Positions 45,090 through 56,396 of a DNA stretch of 64,000 bases are shown here, one piece after another. Both the position numbers and the translations under genes were made by a program. The notes under the pieces are model-generated. The model had not been told where the DNA came from. It saw only the letters and a list, made by a program, of their open reading frames with translations, and did not search any database. Source of the stretch: Argentina anserina (taxonomy: Eukaryota > Streptophyta > Magnoliopsida > Rosales > Rosaceae). The number at the start of each line of letters is the position of its first letter. Positions within the stretch are counted from its first letter, which is position 1. Location: contig NC_065878.1 of assembly GCF_933775445.1 (NCBI RefSeq), positions 10,551,395-10,615,394 on the forward strand, written 5' to 3'.

Positions 45090-46157
45090 CTAATCAAAGT
45101 CGGGAGTATCCATGGTAGCAACCGGAGGCCTAGTCTTAGAAGCAAGGGGCTCGGGTTTCATGGAGATATGGTGAGTCTCGATCTCATGGTCCTCATCCAC
45201 ATGATTCGATTCGGGTTGTAGAAACTTCTTGTAGGCGGAGTAAGCCTTGATCATCTCTTTGCTAGCGCGACAATCGCGATTAAAGTGCTTGAATGAGCCA
45301 CATTTGAAGCATGGAGACTTGCCATTACCGGAAGTGGAGGCATTAGGAGGCGCACGGCCTCCTTGGAGTTTGGGACGGGGACGGCCTCCCCCAGAGGGTG
45401 CGGCGCCGCCACCATCACGGGTCCAAGTATTGGACCGAGGCCGAGATCGGCCTTGTTGCCTCCCACCACGAGAGTTGTTATTTTGGTGCTGATATGGAGC
45501 GTTCCTTGATTGATTCTTTTGCTTAGGAGCTTTCCCATAGTTAGACTGTGGCGTAGAAATTCTTTTAGTGCCAACAGGTCTATTGTTGTTGTTGAGGAGA
45601 ATCTCAGAATGTCTCTCCTTCTTAGCCAAGAGTGCCATTAAGTCGGCAAAAGACCGGATCTTCCATTCCTCTACATGAGTGCGGTACGTATGAGCTTGAA
45701 CCTCATAGTTGATTGGAAACGTGTCCAATGTCTTATTGAGAAGATCTAGGTCGGTCTTGATGACACCAACGGTGCCAAGATCGGATTGCAAGCATAACAT
45801 ATCCTGATTGAAATCATCCACTCTCTTATAGTCCAATAGACGGATGTTATCCCATCTAACGGTCAATTCAGGAAGAAGCTTATCATGAACGTTGTTGTAC
45901 CGCAAGCGTAGTTTGTCCCATAATTATTTAGGATCTTTTACGTTCAAGTATTGCCTCTTGAGAGTTGCATGGATGTGACGTCTCATGAAGATGAGAGTCT
46001 GAGTCTTAGCCATGGGTGGGAAATCAGCAGGAGGGTCGGCAAACATGCCTTCAATCCCTCGGCTCTCGAAAGCGAGTTCCATGTCGGAAACCCAGCGGTG
46101 GTATTCCTTTCCTTCTAGATCAAGAAGGCCAAATTCCGGTCGAGATGGCGATGACAT
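45090..46157 (-). pseudogene. gag: Copia gag with one premature stop
   Basis: Starts at ATG 46157 (MSSPSRPEFGLLDLEGKEYH), behind TTTTGTAG, and ends at 45090 (...DTPDFD, stop). It has the Copia gag region (EYHRWVSDMELAFESRGI; LWDKLRLRYNNVHDKLLPEL; SFADLMALLAKKERHSEILL), a Gly/Arg/Asn-rich linker, and a CCHC zinc knuckle, CFKCGSFKHFNRDC. A TAA at 45926-45924 follows VKDPK; frame continues on both sides without a shift, so one substitution can account for it. Length apart from this (~355 codons) is normal for a stand-alone capsid/nucleocapsid protein. Gag normally forms the particle that packages the RNA. Read-through is possible but there is no evidence for it. Confidence 0.9.
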
Positions 46158-46503
46158 CTACAAAACGAATACAGAATCGATTAGATTCAAGTATAATAGG
46201 AATTAGAATGGGTGACGTATATTGTCACAAGAAAAATCGATGCAAGCGGCAATACTCATGATCGCACCCAAAACAGCGGTGCACTCAGGCGACCACATGA
46301 AAATCGATTAACTTCCCTTTCAAAAAAATCGTGACTCCCCCAGGACCGTCACACAGAAAACATCGACCAAGAGGGGAAACCCATCCCTCTATAGTCTCAT
46401 CGGCGTTATAAGAAAGGCCGGAATTAAGACAAGAAGAAGGCTAATAGCGCCCGATATAATATATCTATACGTTCAAAAGCGGGAACGTTTATGAAAAATT
46501 TAC
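46158..46503 (-). other. Putative leader intron of Copia copy 'b'
   Basis: The donor CTTCAAAG|GTAAATTT (46504/46503) and acceptor TTCGTTTTGTAG|ATG (46158/46157) would give a 346-nt intron whose removal places the gag ATG next to the capped leader. The same donor could pair with the acceptor before pol (44125), removing gag to make a pol mRNA. The intron interior (46260-46470) is well conserved with copies a and c, including GTGTGACGGTCCTGGGGGAG and GTTTTGGGTGCGATCATGAG read with the element. Splicing is inferred from sequence only. Confidence 0.5.
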
Positions 46504-46680
46504 CTTTGAAGGTTTGTAGTATACGGGAGTAGCTTCTCTTGAGCGAAGTCCTTGCTTGTGAATTTCACGTCTCTTGCGTGAATATGCGGGAGGAGCAATT
46601 TTGAATGCTTTGATGCGGGGACTTGCGGGGCAAAAAGATGTTTTTGCGGAGCGAATGCGGAGGAGACCCTGCGGTGCTGC

Positions 46681-46830
46681 GGGGCTGCGTGCAGGGGCTG
46701 CGGGGCTGCGTGCAGGGGCTGCGGGGCTGCGTGCAGGGGCTGCGGGGCTGCGTGCAGGACCTGCGGGGCTGCGTGCAGGACCTGCGGGGCTGCGTGCAGG
46801 ACCTGCGGGGCTGCGTGCAGGGGCTGAAGG
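46681..46830. repeat. GC-rich minisatellite in the Copia 'b' leader, 21-bp unit x 7
   Basis: The unit GGGGCTGCGTGCAGGGGCTG+C recurs at 46681, 46702, 46723, 46744, 46765, 46786 and 46807. Units 4-6 carry AGGACC instead of AGGGGC. Because 21 is a multiple of three, all frames stay open, explaining long repeated open frames on both strands; I do not regard them as genes. Confidence 0.92.
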
Positions 46831-46982
46831 GGGGGCTGCGGCGATACGGCGGCAGCGATGCGGCGGCGAGCAGGAGGTGCGCCGGCGAGGAGATGCCGGA
46901 ACTTGGAATCGACGGTGGCCGGCGGAGAAAAAAATTTAGGGCTCTAAAAGTTCAGGGTTTTAGGGCAAAGTGCGTGATAACG

Positions 46983-47167
46983 TGATGCATGATGAAATAA
47001 TTGTGTATTATTGAATGATATGGTGGCCTATATATAGGCATTTACAAAACCACAATCCCGTAGGATTCGGAGTCCTAATCTATTACGGAGATGCTAATCT
47101 ATCTCATAACAGGAAACCTATTAGGCTAAGACACACATAAGGGTAGAATAGTAATTCTCCCGGAACA
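46983..47167 (-). promoter_or_regulatory. 5' LTR of Copia copy 'b' (promoter)
   Basis: Read leftwards, it starts TGTTCCGGGAGAATTACTAT and ends CATGATGCATCA. A TATATATAGG box (about 47027-47036) lies 45-55 bases before the LTR end, so the R and U5 parts are very short. The adjoining sequence, CGTTATCACGCACTTTGCCC, would be the primer region; it does not match the usual initiator-Met primer site (TGGTATCAGAGC). Confidence 0.85.
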
Positions 47168-47172
47168 TTAAG

Positions 47173-48001
47173 ATATTTTTAATATTATTTGTGTCAATGA
47201 CAAATGTGTTTTGTTATTAAGTATAAGAAAACAATAATAATTTTACTTGAAGTCAATGAGAAAGTAAAAATTAAAATACTAATGAAAAAGGGTAGTGATA
47301 GATAAAAAAAAAATCAAAAAATCATATTGTATTTGCAAAGAATCAAGAAAGAAAATATACTCTTGGAAAATAAAAAAATATTTAAATTATTTGGTGTCCA
47401 AAATTGTCATTATACAAACACAAAGTATAAGTCAGTTTAAGTTTACCAAACACTCTGCACAACTTATGCCACTAAAAGTCACTTAAAAAAGCCAGTTTAC
47501 CAAACAGTCATCTACTTAACTTATCAGAAACTTATTCTCAGAAATAAGTATAAGTCAACTTATCTTATAAGTCATAGCTGCGCCAAACACACCTTTAGGA
47601 TTTTGATTAGGTAAGAAGATGTTTAATAAAAATACTGAGCAGTTCAGGGAATTGCAAGCAGTGAACTGTATTTGCTTAATTAACTATGCTTGATGCGTTT
47701 GATTAATAATAATTCTTGGGCATCGTCGTAAGACCCCAGACCACATGCCCCTTTTTGTGCCATCACTCAATCTCTTCAGAACGTTTACAAAGAGAACCCG
47801 CTATGCACGTAGCTATCCAAAAATTCCACATAACGTACTATTTGTATATTTTCTTAGTTTCTTAGAAAAATGATGTCACAAAGTCGACTCAAAAGTCCAA
47901 AATTTTCACCGGCCGACATGGCCACTATATATCCATTTCCTAGTCTAGCTATGTATCAAAACTTTCATTTGGTCATTGATCGTTCCTGAATTCATCGAAC
48001 C
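47173..48001. other. Upstream region of the resistance gene; TATA box at ~47925
   Basis: AT-rich. The part 47400-47600 contains repeated ACTTATAAGT/AAGTCA-type motifs ending in CGCCAAACACACCTT, typical of a decayed small MITE. An ACTATATATCC box at about 47924-47932, some 70 bases before the ATG, is a plausible core promoter for the resistance-type gene. Confidence 0.4.
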
Positions 48002-51000
48002 ATGGCTGAAGAAAGCTCCTCTTCCAATAGTGGTGCTTCTCATTGCAGGTATCATGTGTTCTTGAGTTTCAGGGGTGAAGACACCCGCAAGACTTTCACC
48101 GACCACCTCTACACGGCCTTCAAGGATCAAGGCTTTCGCACATTCCGGGATGACGATGAACTTGAGAGAGGAGAAGATATCAATCCGGGTATTAAGAGAG
48201 CCATTCAGCAGTCGAGAAGTTCTGTTATTGTGTTCTCAAGTGATTACGCTTCTTCGAGCTGGTGCCTTAACGAGCTGCTGATGATACTGAAACGCAAGAA
48301 GACCTCAGATCATGTAGTTTTGCCTGTCTTCTACGACGTTGATCCATCCCAAGTGAGGAAGCAGACGGGTAGTTTTGGGGAGGCATTTTCCAGACACCAA
48401 GAGACTCACCCGTCGGAGAAGATTAAAAAATGGAAGCACGCACTTAAGAAAGTTGCAAATCTTGGAGGGATGGTCTTAAGAAACCAAGATGACGGGTACG
48501 TAACTAATCATCATTTTTCATTTTCAGATATCACCCTCCTTTGAATTCATCTTGTTAAAATCGTTTGTTTTTAGATCTGTCTAGCTATATTTTATTGTCT
48601 ACTTAATCTATGTATTTATCTATGCTATGCTATAATAGTATAGTTTAATTACTATTAGTGCAACATGTGGATTTGATCTTTGAAGCTAAAAATTCATAAG
48701 AGATACCCATTGTTCGAACTAATTAGCTAAATTGAGTAGTTTGACTAATTTAGTTTCATTTGTAATGTATAACCTTTCTAGGTACGAGTCAAAATTTATT
48801 AAAACAATCGTTAAAGAGATAGGTGACAAGCTTAGTCGTACAGTACCACTGAGCGTTGGCTCTAATCTGATTGGAATCCATGCTCGAGCCAACAAAATTA
48901 ATCGGTGGATACAAGATGAACCAGATGGTGTCGGCATTCATGTAATTTTTGGGATGTCTGGAATAGGGAAAACGACAGTTGCAAAACATGTGTATAATTC
49001 AAACTTCAATAGTTTCGAAGGAAGCAGCTTCATTGAAAATATAAGAAACCTCAGAACAAATTAATGGCATAGTTAAATTACAAAAACAGCTCCTTCATGA
49101 TATCTTGAATGGAAGAGAAGTAAAGATACGAAATGCTAGCGAAGGAAAAAGTGCCATAGAAGATGCCATTAGCTGCAAAAGAATTCTTCTTGTTCTCGAT
49201 GATGTGGATCATATGGATCAATTCGAACCATTACTTACGATGAAAGATCGATTTTATAAAGGAAGTAAGATCATAATAACAACAAGGCGTGCATGGGTAT
49301 TAAAGGCTGAAGGAATTACTAAGGTGCATTATGTTCGAGCTTTGAAAGATAATGAATCATTGACGCTCTTCAGTTTGCATGCTTTTCGACAAGAACATCC
49401 TATCGAAGGCTACATGGAACAGACTGAAAAGTTTGTACGCCACTGTGCGGGGCTTCCATTAGCTCTTCGAGTTTTGGGTTCTTCCCTATTCGGGGAAAAT
49501 GTTGTTGTATGGGAGAGTGCATTAAGAAAACTAGAATCTATTCCGAATGGTGAAATCGTGCATAAACTCAGAATGAGCTATGATGCACTGGATAAGCACG
49601 ACCAGGAAGTGTTTCTCCACATTGCTTGTTTCTTCATTGGAAATGAGAAAGATTACACAGTTGATGTACTAGATGGATGTGAGTTCTACACAACTATTGG
49701 CATCATAAATCTCATTGATAGATGCTTGGTAGCAATTGGAGCCAATAACAAGCTGGTGATGCATGACATGGTTCGTGATATGGGAAGAGGAATTGTTCGC
49801 CTAGCAGCAGAGGAGCCTCGGAAGCGTAGTAGATTATGGCATCACAAGGAATCTTTCAAAGTACTGAAAGAAAAGAATGTAAGCAACATTGATCCCCTCT
49901 TTCAAAGGAATCTTTCATTATTATTGTGTAAAGTAAAAGATAATCTCGCTTTCTAATTAGGGTACAAAAAAGATTGAAGGCCTTGAATTGGACATGAAAG
50001 GGCACCTTGGAGTAACTACTCCTTCAAAAAATGAGCTCATTTTGCAATGCATTTACAAGGATGAACAAACTAAGACTACTCCGGCTTAGTCATGTCCAAC
50101 TCACTGGATGCTACGATGATATCCCCACAGGATTGAGAATGTTGTGTTGGACTGCATTTCCTTTGGATTCTATACCAAATGATTTTCATTTGGAGAACCT
50201 AGTTGGAAATGCATTACAGCAGCTTGAGACAAATCTTGAACGGAACAAAGGTATGTTGTTCTACTATCTAGAAATATTCTCCTTATAGTTTAGGTTTGTA
50301 TATAGTATGTGAACTAATTAGGGTGGCTAATAGCTAGCTTTAACAATTAATTAACCTTACTCGTTTACTTTATTATTCCTGTCTCCATTGCAGTGTTTCC
50401 CATCCTTGAAGATCCTTGATCTCTGTCATTCACATGGCCTCAGCGGTTGACTTCTCTCGTTGCCCCAATTTAGAGAAACTGACTCTCCTGGATTGTGAGA
50501 GCTTAATTGATCTTCATGAATCCATTGGAAACCTAGACAGACTAGTTTACTTGAATATGAAAGATTGCAAAAGTCTTAGGAGGCTCCCAAGGACCATTGG
50601 TATGCTAAAGCTACTTGACACGCTTATCGTATCTGGTTGCTCGAATCTTAACAACTCTTCAATAGAGATAGTTAGGAGCATGGAGTCTCTGAAAGTGCTT
50701 GAATTGGATAGAATTCCAATGAATCAATTATTCACTCTCTGTGGGGAGGTCAAATCAGGGACTTATTTACCATGCTCTTTACTATCTTTAAGTCTTAGTG
50801 GGTGCAATCTCACTGATGAAGCTTTTCCTGTGGATTTTGCTGAGCAGTTTAAATCTAAGTGGGAATCCAATTTCTTGCCTTCCAAATTGCGTCAAGGGTC
50901 TCACAACATTACAATTACTCTCTCTAGAGAACTGTTTGAGCGTCAAATCTCTTCTAGAGCTACCAGAAGTAGGTTTCTACTTAACTGTGTCAGGTTGCGA

Positions 51001-52367
51001 ATCCTTGGAAAGAATAACGTATCAATCAAGTAGGCCCGCGCCTAACATGAGTGGTAGAAACTACAGCCTAGTTGACTGGGAATACAAATACAAGTTAGCA
51101 CCCATTCGAAGTGTTGATGGAGAGATTCTCAAATTTTTAGGCTTGAGCAACCTGGACTTCGACTTGATGCCAAACGTTCGGATGTGCAAACCATATCAAG
51201 GTTACGACATAATTCATCAGGGTGGAATCCAGGTGCCTCTCGCTCTTTTGCCTTCTCATTTCTCATGATAATATTAGAGTCTACTAATGTTATATATGAT
51301 CAATTTACATGCCATGTATATATGTGCAGGGACTGCATGATTATGAAGGTACGAGATCGCGATCCTTTAGAGGAAATGCAAGAAAGATAAGTATGTTCAG
51401 CACATTTCTTCCTTGGAATGAAGTGCCAGGCCAATTTAGTCATAGAACTAAAGGTTCCTCCCCAATATCATTTACCGTGCCTTTGCCTTCACTTCATGAT
51501 CTCAGAATCCGAGGGTTTAACATCTTCATTGTCTATGCAATTTCTAACAATGAAGATAAAAGATATTCTTCTAGTAGTGACCAAGGTTCAATAACTATTG
51601 TAACGACCCCAAAATTTCAAGATTTAAAAACTCAAAATTTCAAAGTCGTTAAACACTAAACAATCTCGATGAAATCGAAATCATTTAAAATGCCACAGCG
51701 GATCATCTCTGAGTTCAAAATACAACTCAGTCAAACCGATTATTACAAACCAAATTATAATTCAACATTATAACAAATGGAAATGTATAATCCTCACAAC
51801 AACCTCACAAGATAGTCACACAAAATCCTCACACAAGCTGGAGATAAATAACTTCAAGTCCTCTGAGCGGTCCGTCAATTTCCGCTAATCCACACCTGCG
51901 GAGTTATCCACTACACCATCGAATTGGTGCACCGGGATTGTAAACACAACCCCGGTAAGCTTTACAGCTCGTATGAGTAAAATGAAAATATAACTCGCAT
52001 ATTAATATATATACGAAAATCCACAAATCAAACAAATATAAATGCACTCATGAATCAATGGACGGCCCATCTGGTTATCCCAAAGAAATATGAAAAGAAG
52101 ATCTCATGAGAAATTAAGTAACCCTTCTGGTTACCCAAATGCATTTATAATACGGGTACCAAGAACGCTGGTACATATCTGTTACCCCTCTCGTAATACA
52201 CCGTCGATATTGGATAGCCACCCGCTACCCAACATCCAAAACAATCTGAGTACCCATGAGCAGATAACCACCAGTTACCTCACATGCAGTACTAAGGCAG
52301 ACAGACTAGAGCTCTAACTGTATCGTAACTTTCGCCCGGCCAAAGGCTAGGTTCCGACTTGCCAAAC

Positions 52368-52660
52368 ACGTACAATAATCTCACATCATATTGTACCAAA
52401 TCACGTCCGAAGACAAATCAACATTTTAACAATCTCAATGTTAAAGTCACGTACAATAATCTCACATCATATTGTACCAAAAATCATGTCCGAGGACAAA
52501 TCAACATTTTAACAATCTCAATGTTAAAATCACGTACAATAATCTCACATCATATTGTACAAAAAATCATGTCCGAAGACGAATCAACATTTTAACAATC
52601 TCAATGTTAAAATCACGTACAATAATCTCACATCATATTGTACAAATCAAAATCACATGC
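52368..52660. repeat. ~82-bp tandem repeat inside the solo LTR
   Basis: Units starting ACGTACAATAATCTCACATC recur at about 52368, 52449, 52532 and 52615 (spacing 81-83). A diverged partial copy lies at 52810-52925. Each unit pairs GTCCGAAGAC with AACATTTTAACAATCTC and its near-inverse, so short hairpins are possible. Confidence 0.88.
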
Positions 52661-53386
52661 TCGATATTTAAATCTCGTCATCGAAATGACATAAATCACG
52701 ATAAAATCATAACAGTATATTATATAGAAAACTATATATATTTGTACATATTTACCATTTATACAATATATATATAATCTATTATATCATATACATGTCA
52801 TATTTCATAAACACGTCCGAAGACAAAAACTCGTCCGAAGACAAAACTCATCCGAAGACAAAACATTTTAACAAACTCATGTTAAAACCACGTACAATAA
52901 TCACACCTCATATTGTACAAAAATCAAATCACATGCTCAATATTTAATTCTCGTCATTCGAAATGACCAATTCCAATGAATTCATAACAGTATATAATAT
53001 AGCAAACTATATATATATGTGTACTTATTACCATTTATACGATATATATGTAATCCACTATATTGTATACGTGTCGTAATTCAATCTTAAAAACTCTTGC
53101 AAAATCTTGAATCACCGCAAGGGTAGATTCGTAAATAAGTGAGATTTTACTCACCTTATCGACTCGAGCATGGTTTCCACAATTTCTGAAGATAATTCAT
53201 TTCCTTGATTTATCGATCACCTTGAAAAGATAAGAAAAGAATTTAGAAACATTTCGTAAACCTTTAAATGCCGAATAAGTAATAAACTGTTACTGTTCAG
53301 CAATGTTTGGTTCTTACGAAGTTACTGTTCACGGGGTACTATTCACGGGTACTGTTCATGTATTAATGTACATATACACAAAATAT

Positions 53387-53505
53387 ACGTATTTCTGTAC
53401 GTATACATACTGTTTACGTATTTCTGTACGTATACATACTGTTTACGTATTTCTGTACGTATACATACTGTTTACGTATTTCTGTACGTATACATACTAT
53501 TCAAA
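53387..53505. repeat. 29-bp tandem repeat inside the solo LTR
   Basis: The unit ACGTATTTCTGTACGTATAC+ATACTGTTT recurs at 53387, 53416, 53445 and 53474. It is followed by ATTTACCGTACGTAA-type repeats up to 53680. Rich in TACGTA palindromes. Confidence 0.88.
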
Positions 53506-56396
53506 ATCTAAATACAAACTTAGTAAATAAAATTTATTAAATTACCTTTTACAAATTACTTTTTACAATTACTGAAAGTAATTTATATTTACATTTACCG
53601 TACGTAATATTTAATTTACATTTACCGTACGTAAATAAAATTTACATTTACATTTACCGTACGTAAATAAATTACCAAAATACCCTTCTGGAATATTGTT
53701 CACGCCGCCGCACGTGGCGGCGCGTGCGGTACACGCGCCACCTCCGGCAGGCCGCGCGTGGGGCCCACGCGCCGACACCCCCAACGGCGCGTATCAGGCC
53801 ACCGCCGCCCCATTTCTCTTCCTTTCTCCCCCCTCTCCTCCTCCACGGCCTCACACCGCCTCCTACTCCCTCCTAGCAACCACACGCGCCGCCTAAAGCG
53901 GCGGCATCCCAAAACTCATCCTCCTCAGATTCTCTCTCAAAACAACTCCGATTCAACCATCAAACACACCAATCGATATATCTAACAAACCCTTACCTCG
54001 TGCTGGTGCAGCGATGCCGTGAAGACCACCGGAGAGACTCGCGAATACAGCGGAGTTGGATCGAGTTGAGGCGAGCAACAAACGTCTGTCTGAGCTTCGA
54101 TCGCTCTGCAAGGGGGGTGCTAGGGTGGCGCACGATGATGACAAACAGGTCACTGAACCCTAGCCATGCCGGCGATGTCGCGTGGAACGACGGAGCTCCC
54201 CTCCAAGCCTCGGGTTGTCTCGAGGAAGCTATCGGCGGCGAGGCGCGATGCGGCGAGCTCGAGGGTAGCTGGGAACGTCCACGCGAAGCTCCTTGGACCG
54301 GCGGTGAGAGACACGAAGGCCAGAGTTCGTCGGATCGAATCGGAGAAATTTCTGAAGGGAGGGGAGAAGTTTCGGGGAGAGAGAGAGAGAGAGAACGGCG
54401 GGGTGAAGGGTTTCCGAAAATGGAAACCCTAATCCCTCAATTTTTCCTTTTATACTATTTTCCAAATCGGAAACTAACTTCCGTCGTTAATAACTTTTAC
54501 CTCCGACGTCCGATTCGAACGTGTCACATACTCACGAACTCGTATCGACGAGCTCTACAACTGTCGTGAAGAAAGTTTTTGCAACCGAGCGACGGAATAA
54601 AAGTCGATATATACGTCACGGAAACATAACGTTTTTCTAATTAAACGTTCCGAGAACGTTTCCGCGTTTCGTTTCGTAACATCGCAACAATCACATTCGT
54701 TTTAATTTGAACTTCACAACTTAATAGGATTCAAATTAAACAAAATATTGTTTTGAAAATTAGGGTTATTACAACTATCGACCTCATAAACAAGAGCAAT
54801 GATGACAACTGGCAGTATGAACCTGTATTTCATGGTGTTCCGGGTAAGGGAGAAGACATGATATGGCTAACCCATTGGGATATGGAGAACCAAGTAAAAG
54901 GAGGGCATCAAGTTGCTGTTTCTCTCTCGGTAAAACATGCCAGGTTTCGGTATCATGTAAAGTAGTGGGGGATCGAGGTTGTTCAGAAGAAGCATGAATG
55001 TACGGAGCACAACACCACTGGTGGAGATTCGTTAACATCAGATGAGCCATTGAGGGAACCACACTTGCTCTCTTATGAACCTGACTCAACGGAAGATAAA
55101 GGTTTGTTGTTTACTAACATGCACATTTGACCTACTCCAAATACTTTTAAGACAACAAATTTAACTGTCAGTAACTTGCATCACAAGTTTAGTTTTTTTC
55201 TGTTCATAATTTGATGAAAGCTGTTTCATATGTATAAATACATCTACATGGATTATGGATTCAGTTCCACAAATCCATAATAATATGCTACCTCTAAATT
55301 AACGGTTAATTGGGTGTCATTAATTCTCTCTTGTTTTTGTGTTCTTTAACTAGGTGATGCTGTTCCTGCAGCAGCAATGAGGGCTAGCACCAGCAGCAAC
55401 AACGATCAGGGTCTCAGAAAGTAGAAGGTGCTCATCGTTGCCGCTATTGTCCTCACTGCTGCGATCAGTGTTGCTAATCGTTTTGAGGACTCTAATTTCG
55501 ACACAAATGTAGCCAAGACTGTTACCAATGCAGGTGTGTTTGACAACTATTTAATTACTCCAACTAATGCTTGACGTCATTAATTTAGTCCAACTACCCT
55601 TGTTTCATATAGAAAATAAAACGGCACAAGAATTCCAACAGATTAGATCATGAGTCGAACTCTAGAATACAAAGTCACTCATTCACGTACTCATGCCACT
55701 AGCTAGACCAAATGGCACCAGTAGGCACAAGTTATTTGTTCATCTAAACAAATGTATTATTGCTCTATATATGCCATGAACATATGCATCCATGTGATTC
55801 AATTCCACTCATTTGTACGTTTTCCAGACAATGTAGAAGAACACGGGAATGAAGATGACAAGTTTGCAGTTGCTACTGATGGCGGTAACAATCATGCGCG
55901 GGGTCCTAGAAAGTGGAAGGTGCCCATCATCGCTGCTATCCTGTTAATTATGTACCTATCTGTTCGCTGGGTCTTCTTTTTCTCCACGAGAGAGACATAC
56001 ATGGAGTCCATCTTGGTTCCTACATAAAAATTCACTATTGTATTCTTGTTTCCTTCTGTCTAACCTGAAATATGTACATTAAATAGCCCGACTAAACTTC
56101 TCGTTGTAGAATAAACTCTTTTCTTTGTTTTTTGAAACTTACCCAAGAACAAACTTTGCATACTAGTGAGCATCTCTTTAGCTACTTCATGCTGGAAAAA
56201 GAGGTATCATTTGCCTCATAGTATACATCTCACTGTCTCAGTCCAAACTTAGATAATTCCTACACATGGTCAATAAATCACAGTAAAGTACATCATCTTC
56301 AATTTTCAATTGATAGGCTAGGTTTCGGCACAAATAGCAAACTTTAGGCCATGCATTATACATGAGAGTGCCTTGACAGCGCTAGTGGTAGCAATC

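Larger units (their letters stand above)
39766..47167 (-). mobile_element. Complete Copia (Ty1) LTR retrotransposon, copy 'b'
   Basis: A 7.4-kb element with 185-bp LTRs at both ends (39766-39950 and 46983-47167), flanked by the exact 5-bp duplication TTAAG (39761-39765 and 47168-47172). The LTRs differ at two of 185 positions (about 1.1%), so insertion is recent. Transcription runs leftwards: 5' LTR, primer region, 21-bp minisatellite leader, putative intron, gag, ~965-base spacer, pol, 3' LTR. Order within pol is protease, integrase, reverse transcriptase, RNase H, which makes it Copia. Pol is open throughout; gag has one premature stop, so this copy may need help in trans. Confidence 0.95.
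51599..54773 (-). mobile_element. 3.2-kb solo LTR (Ty3-type) inside the resistance pseudogene
   Basis: Starts TGTAACGACCCCAAAATTTC and ends AGGGTTATTACA, flanked by the exact 5-bp duplication ACTAT (51594-51598 and 54774-54778). Removing it and one duplication restores the host frame (SITI|DLINK). No gag or pol is found, and the ends form one LTR-like unit (TG...CA, short inverted TGTAA/TTACA), hence a solo LTR. A TATA box read leftwards (AGTATAAAAGG, near 54455) and a GC-rich, CT-rich leader-like region (53690-54430) indicate minus orientation. It contains two tandem-repeat arrays. The TGTAACGACC start is common in long-LTR Ty3 elements; the exact lineage is not fixed. Confidence 0.85.
48002..56027 (+). 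pseudogene. TIR-NBS-LRR resistance-type gene, broken and split by an LTR
   Basis: Seven exons follow the TNL plan: 48002-48495 TIR; 48782-49878 NB-ARC; 49961-50250 and 50394-51232 LRR; 51330-51598 plus 54779-55101 post-LRR (C-JID-like); 55354-55533 and 55828-56027 membrane tail. TIR has YHVFLSFRGEDTRKTFTDHL and the WCLNEL glutamate. NB-ARC has GMSGIGKTT (P-loop), ILLVLDDVD, GSKIIITTRR, CAGLPLALRVLG and MHDMVRDMGRGI. LRR parts include IGNLDRLVYLNMKDCKSLRR and LNLSGNPISCLPNC. Breaks are frameshifts near 49050, 50040, 50401, 50445 and 50850, and TAG codons near 54963 (HVK-stop-WGIE) and 55421 (RK-stop-KV). A solo LTR splits a codon in exon 5. Functional relatives sense pathogen effectors and trigger cell death through TIR NADase activity; only the TIR exon is intact here. 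Confidence 0.9.

Noticed and set aside
46574..46985. Long repeat-rich open frames (RAGAAGL repeats) in the Copia leader
   Set aside because: A 21-base repeat keeps any frame open. Neighbouring frames are also open, and there is no domain or codon bias.
53387..53505. Regular 29-bp repeats that might suggest a CRISPR array
   Set aside because: Repeats are directly adjacent with no unique spacers, in a plant LTR.
53672..54569. Overlapping open frames of 60-189 codons in the GC island of the solo LTR
   Set aside because: Several frames on both strands are open because of GC content; no recognisable domain. Consistent with a transcribed leader, not a gene.
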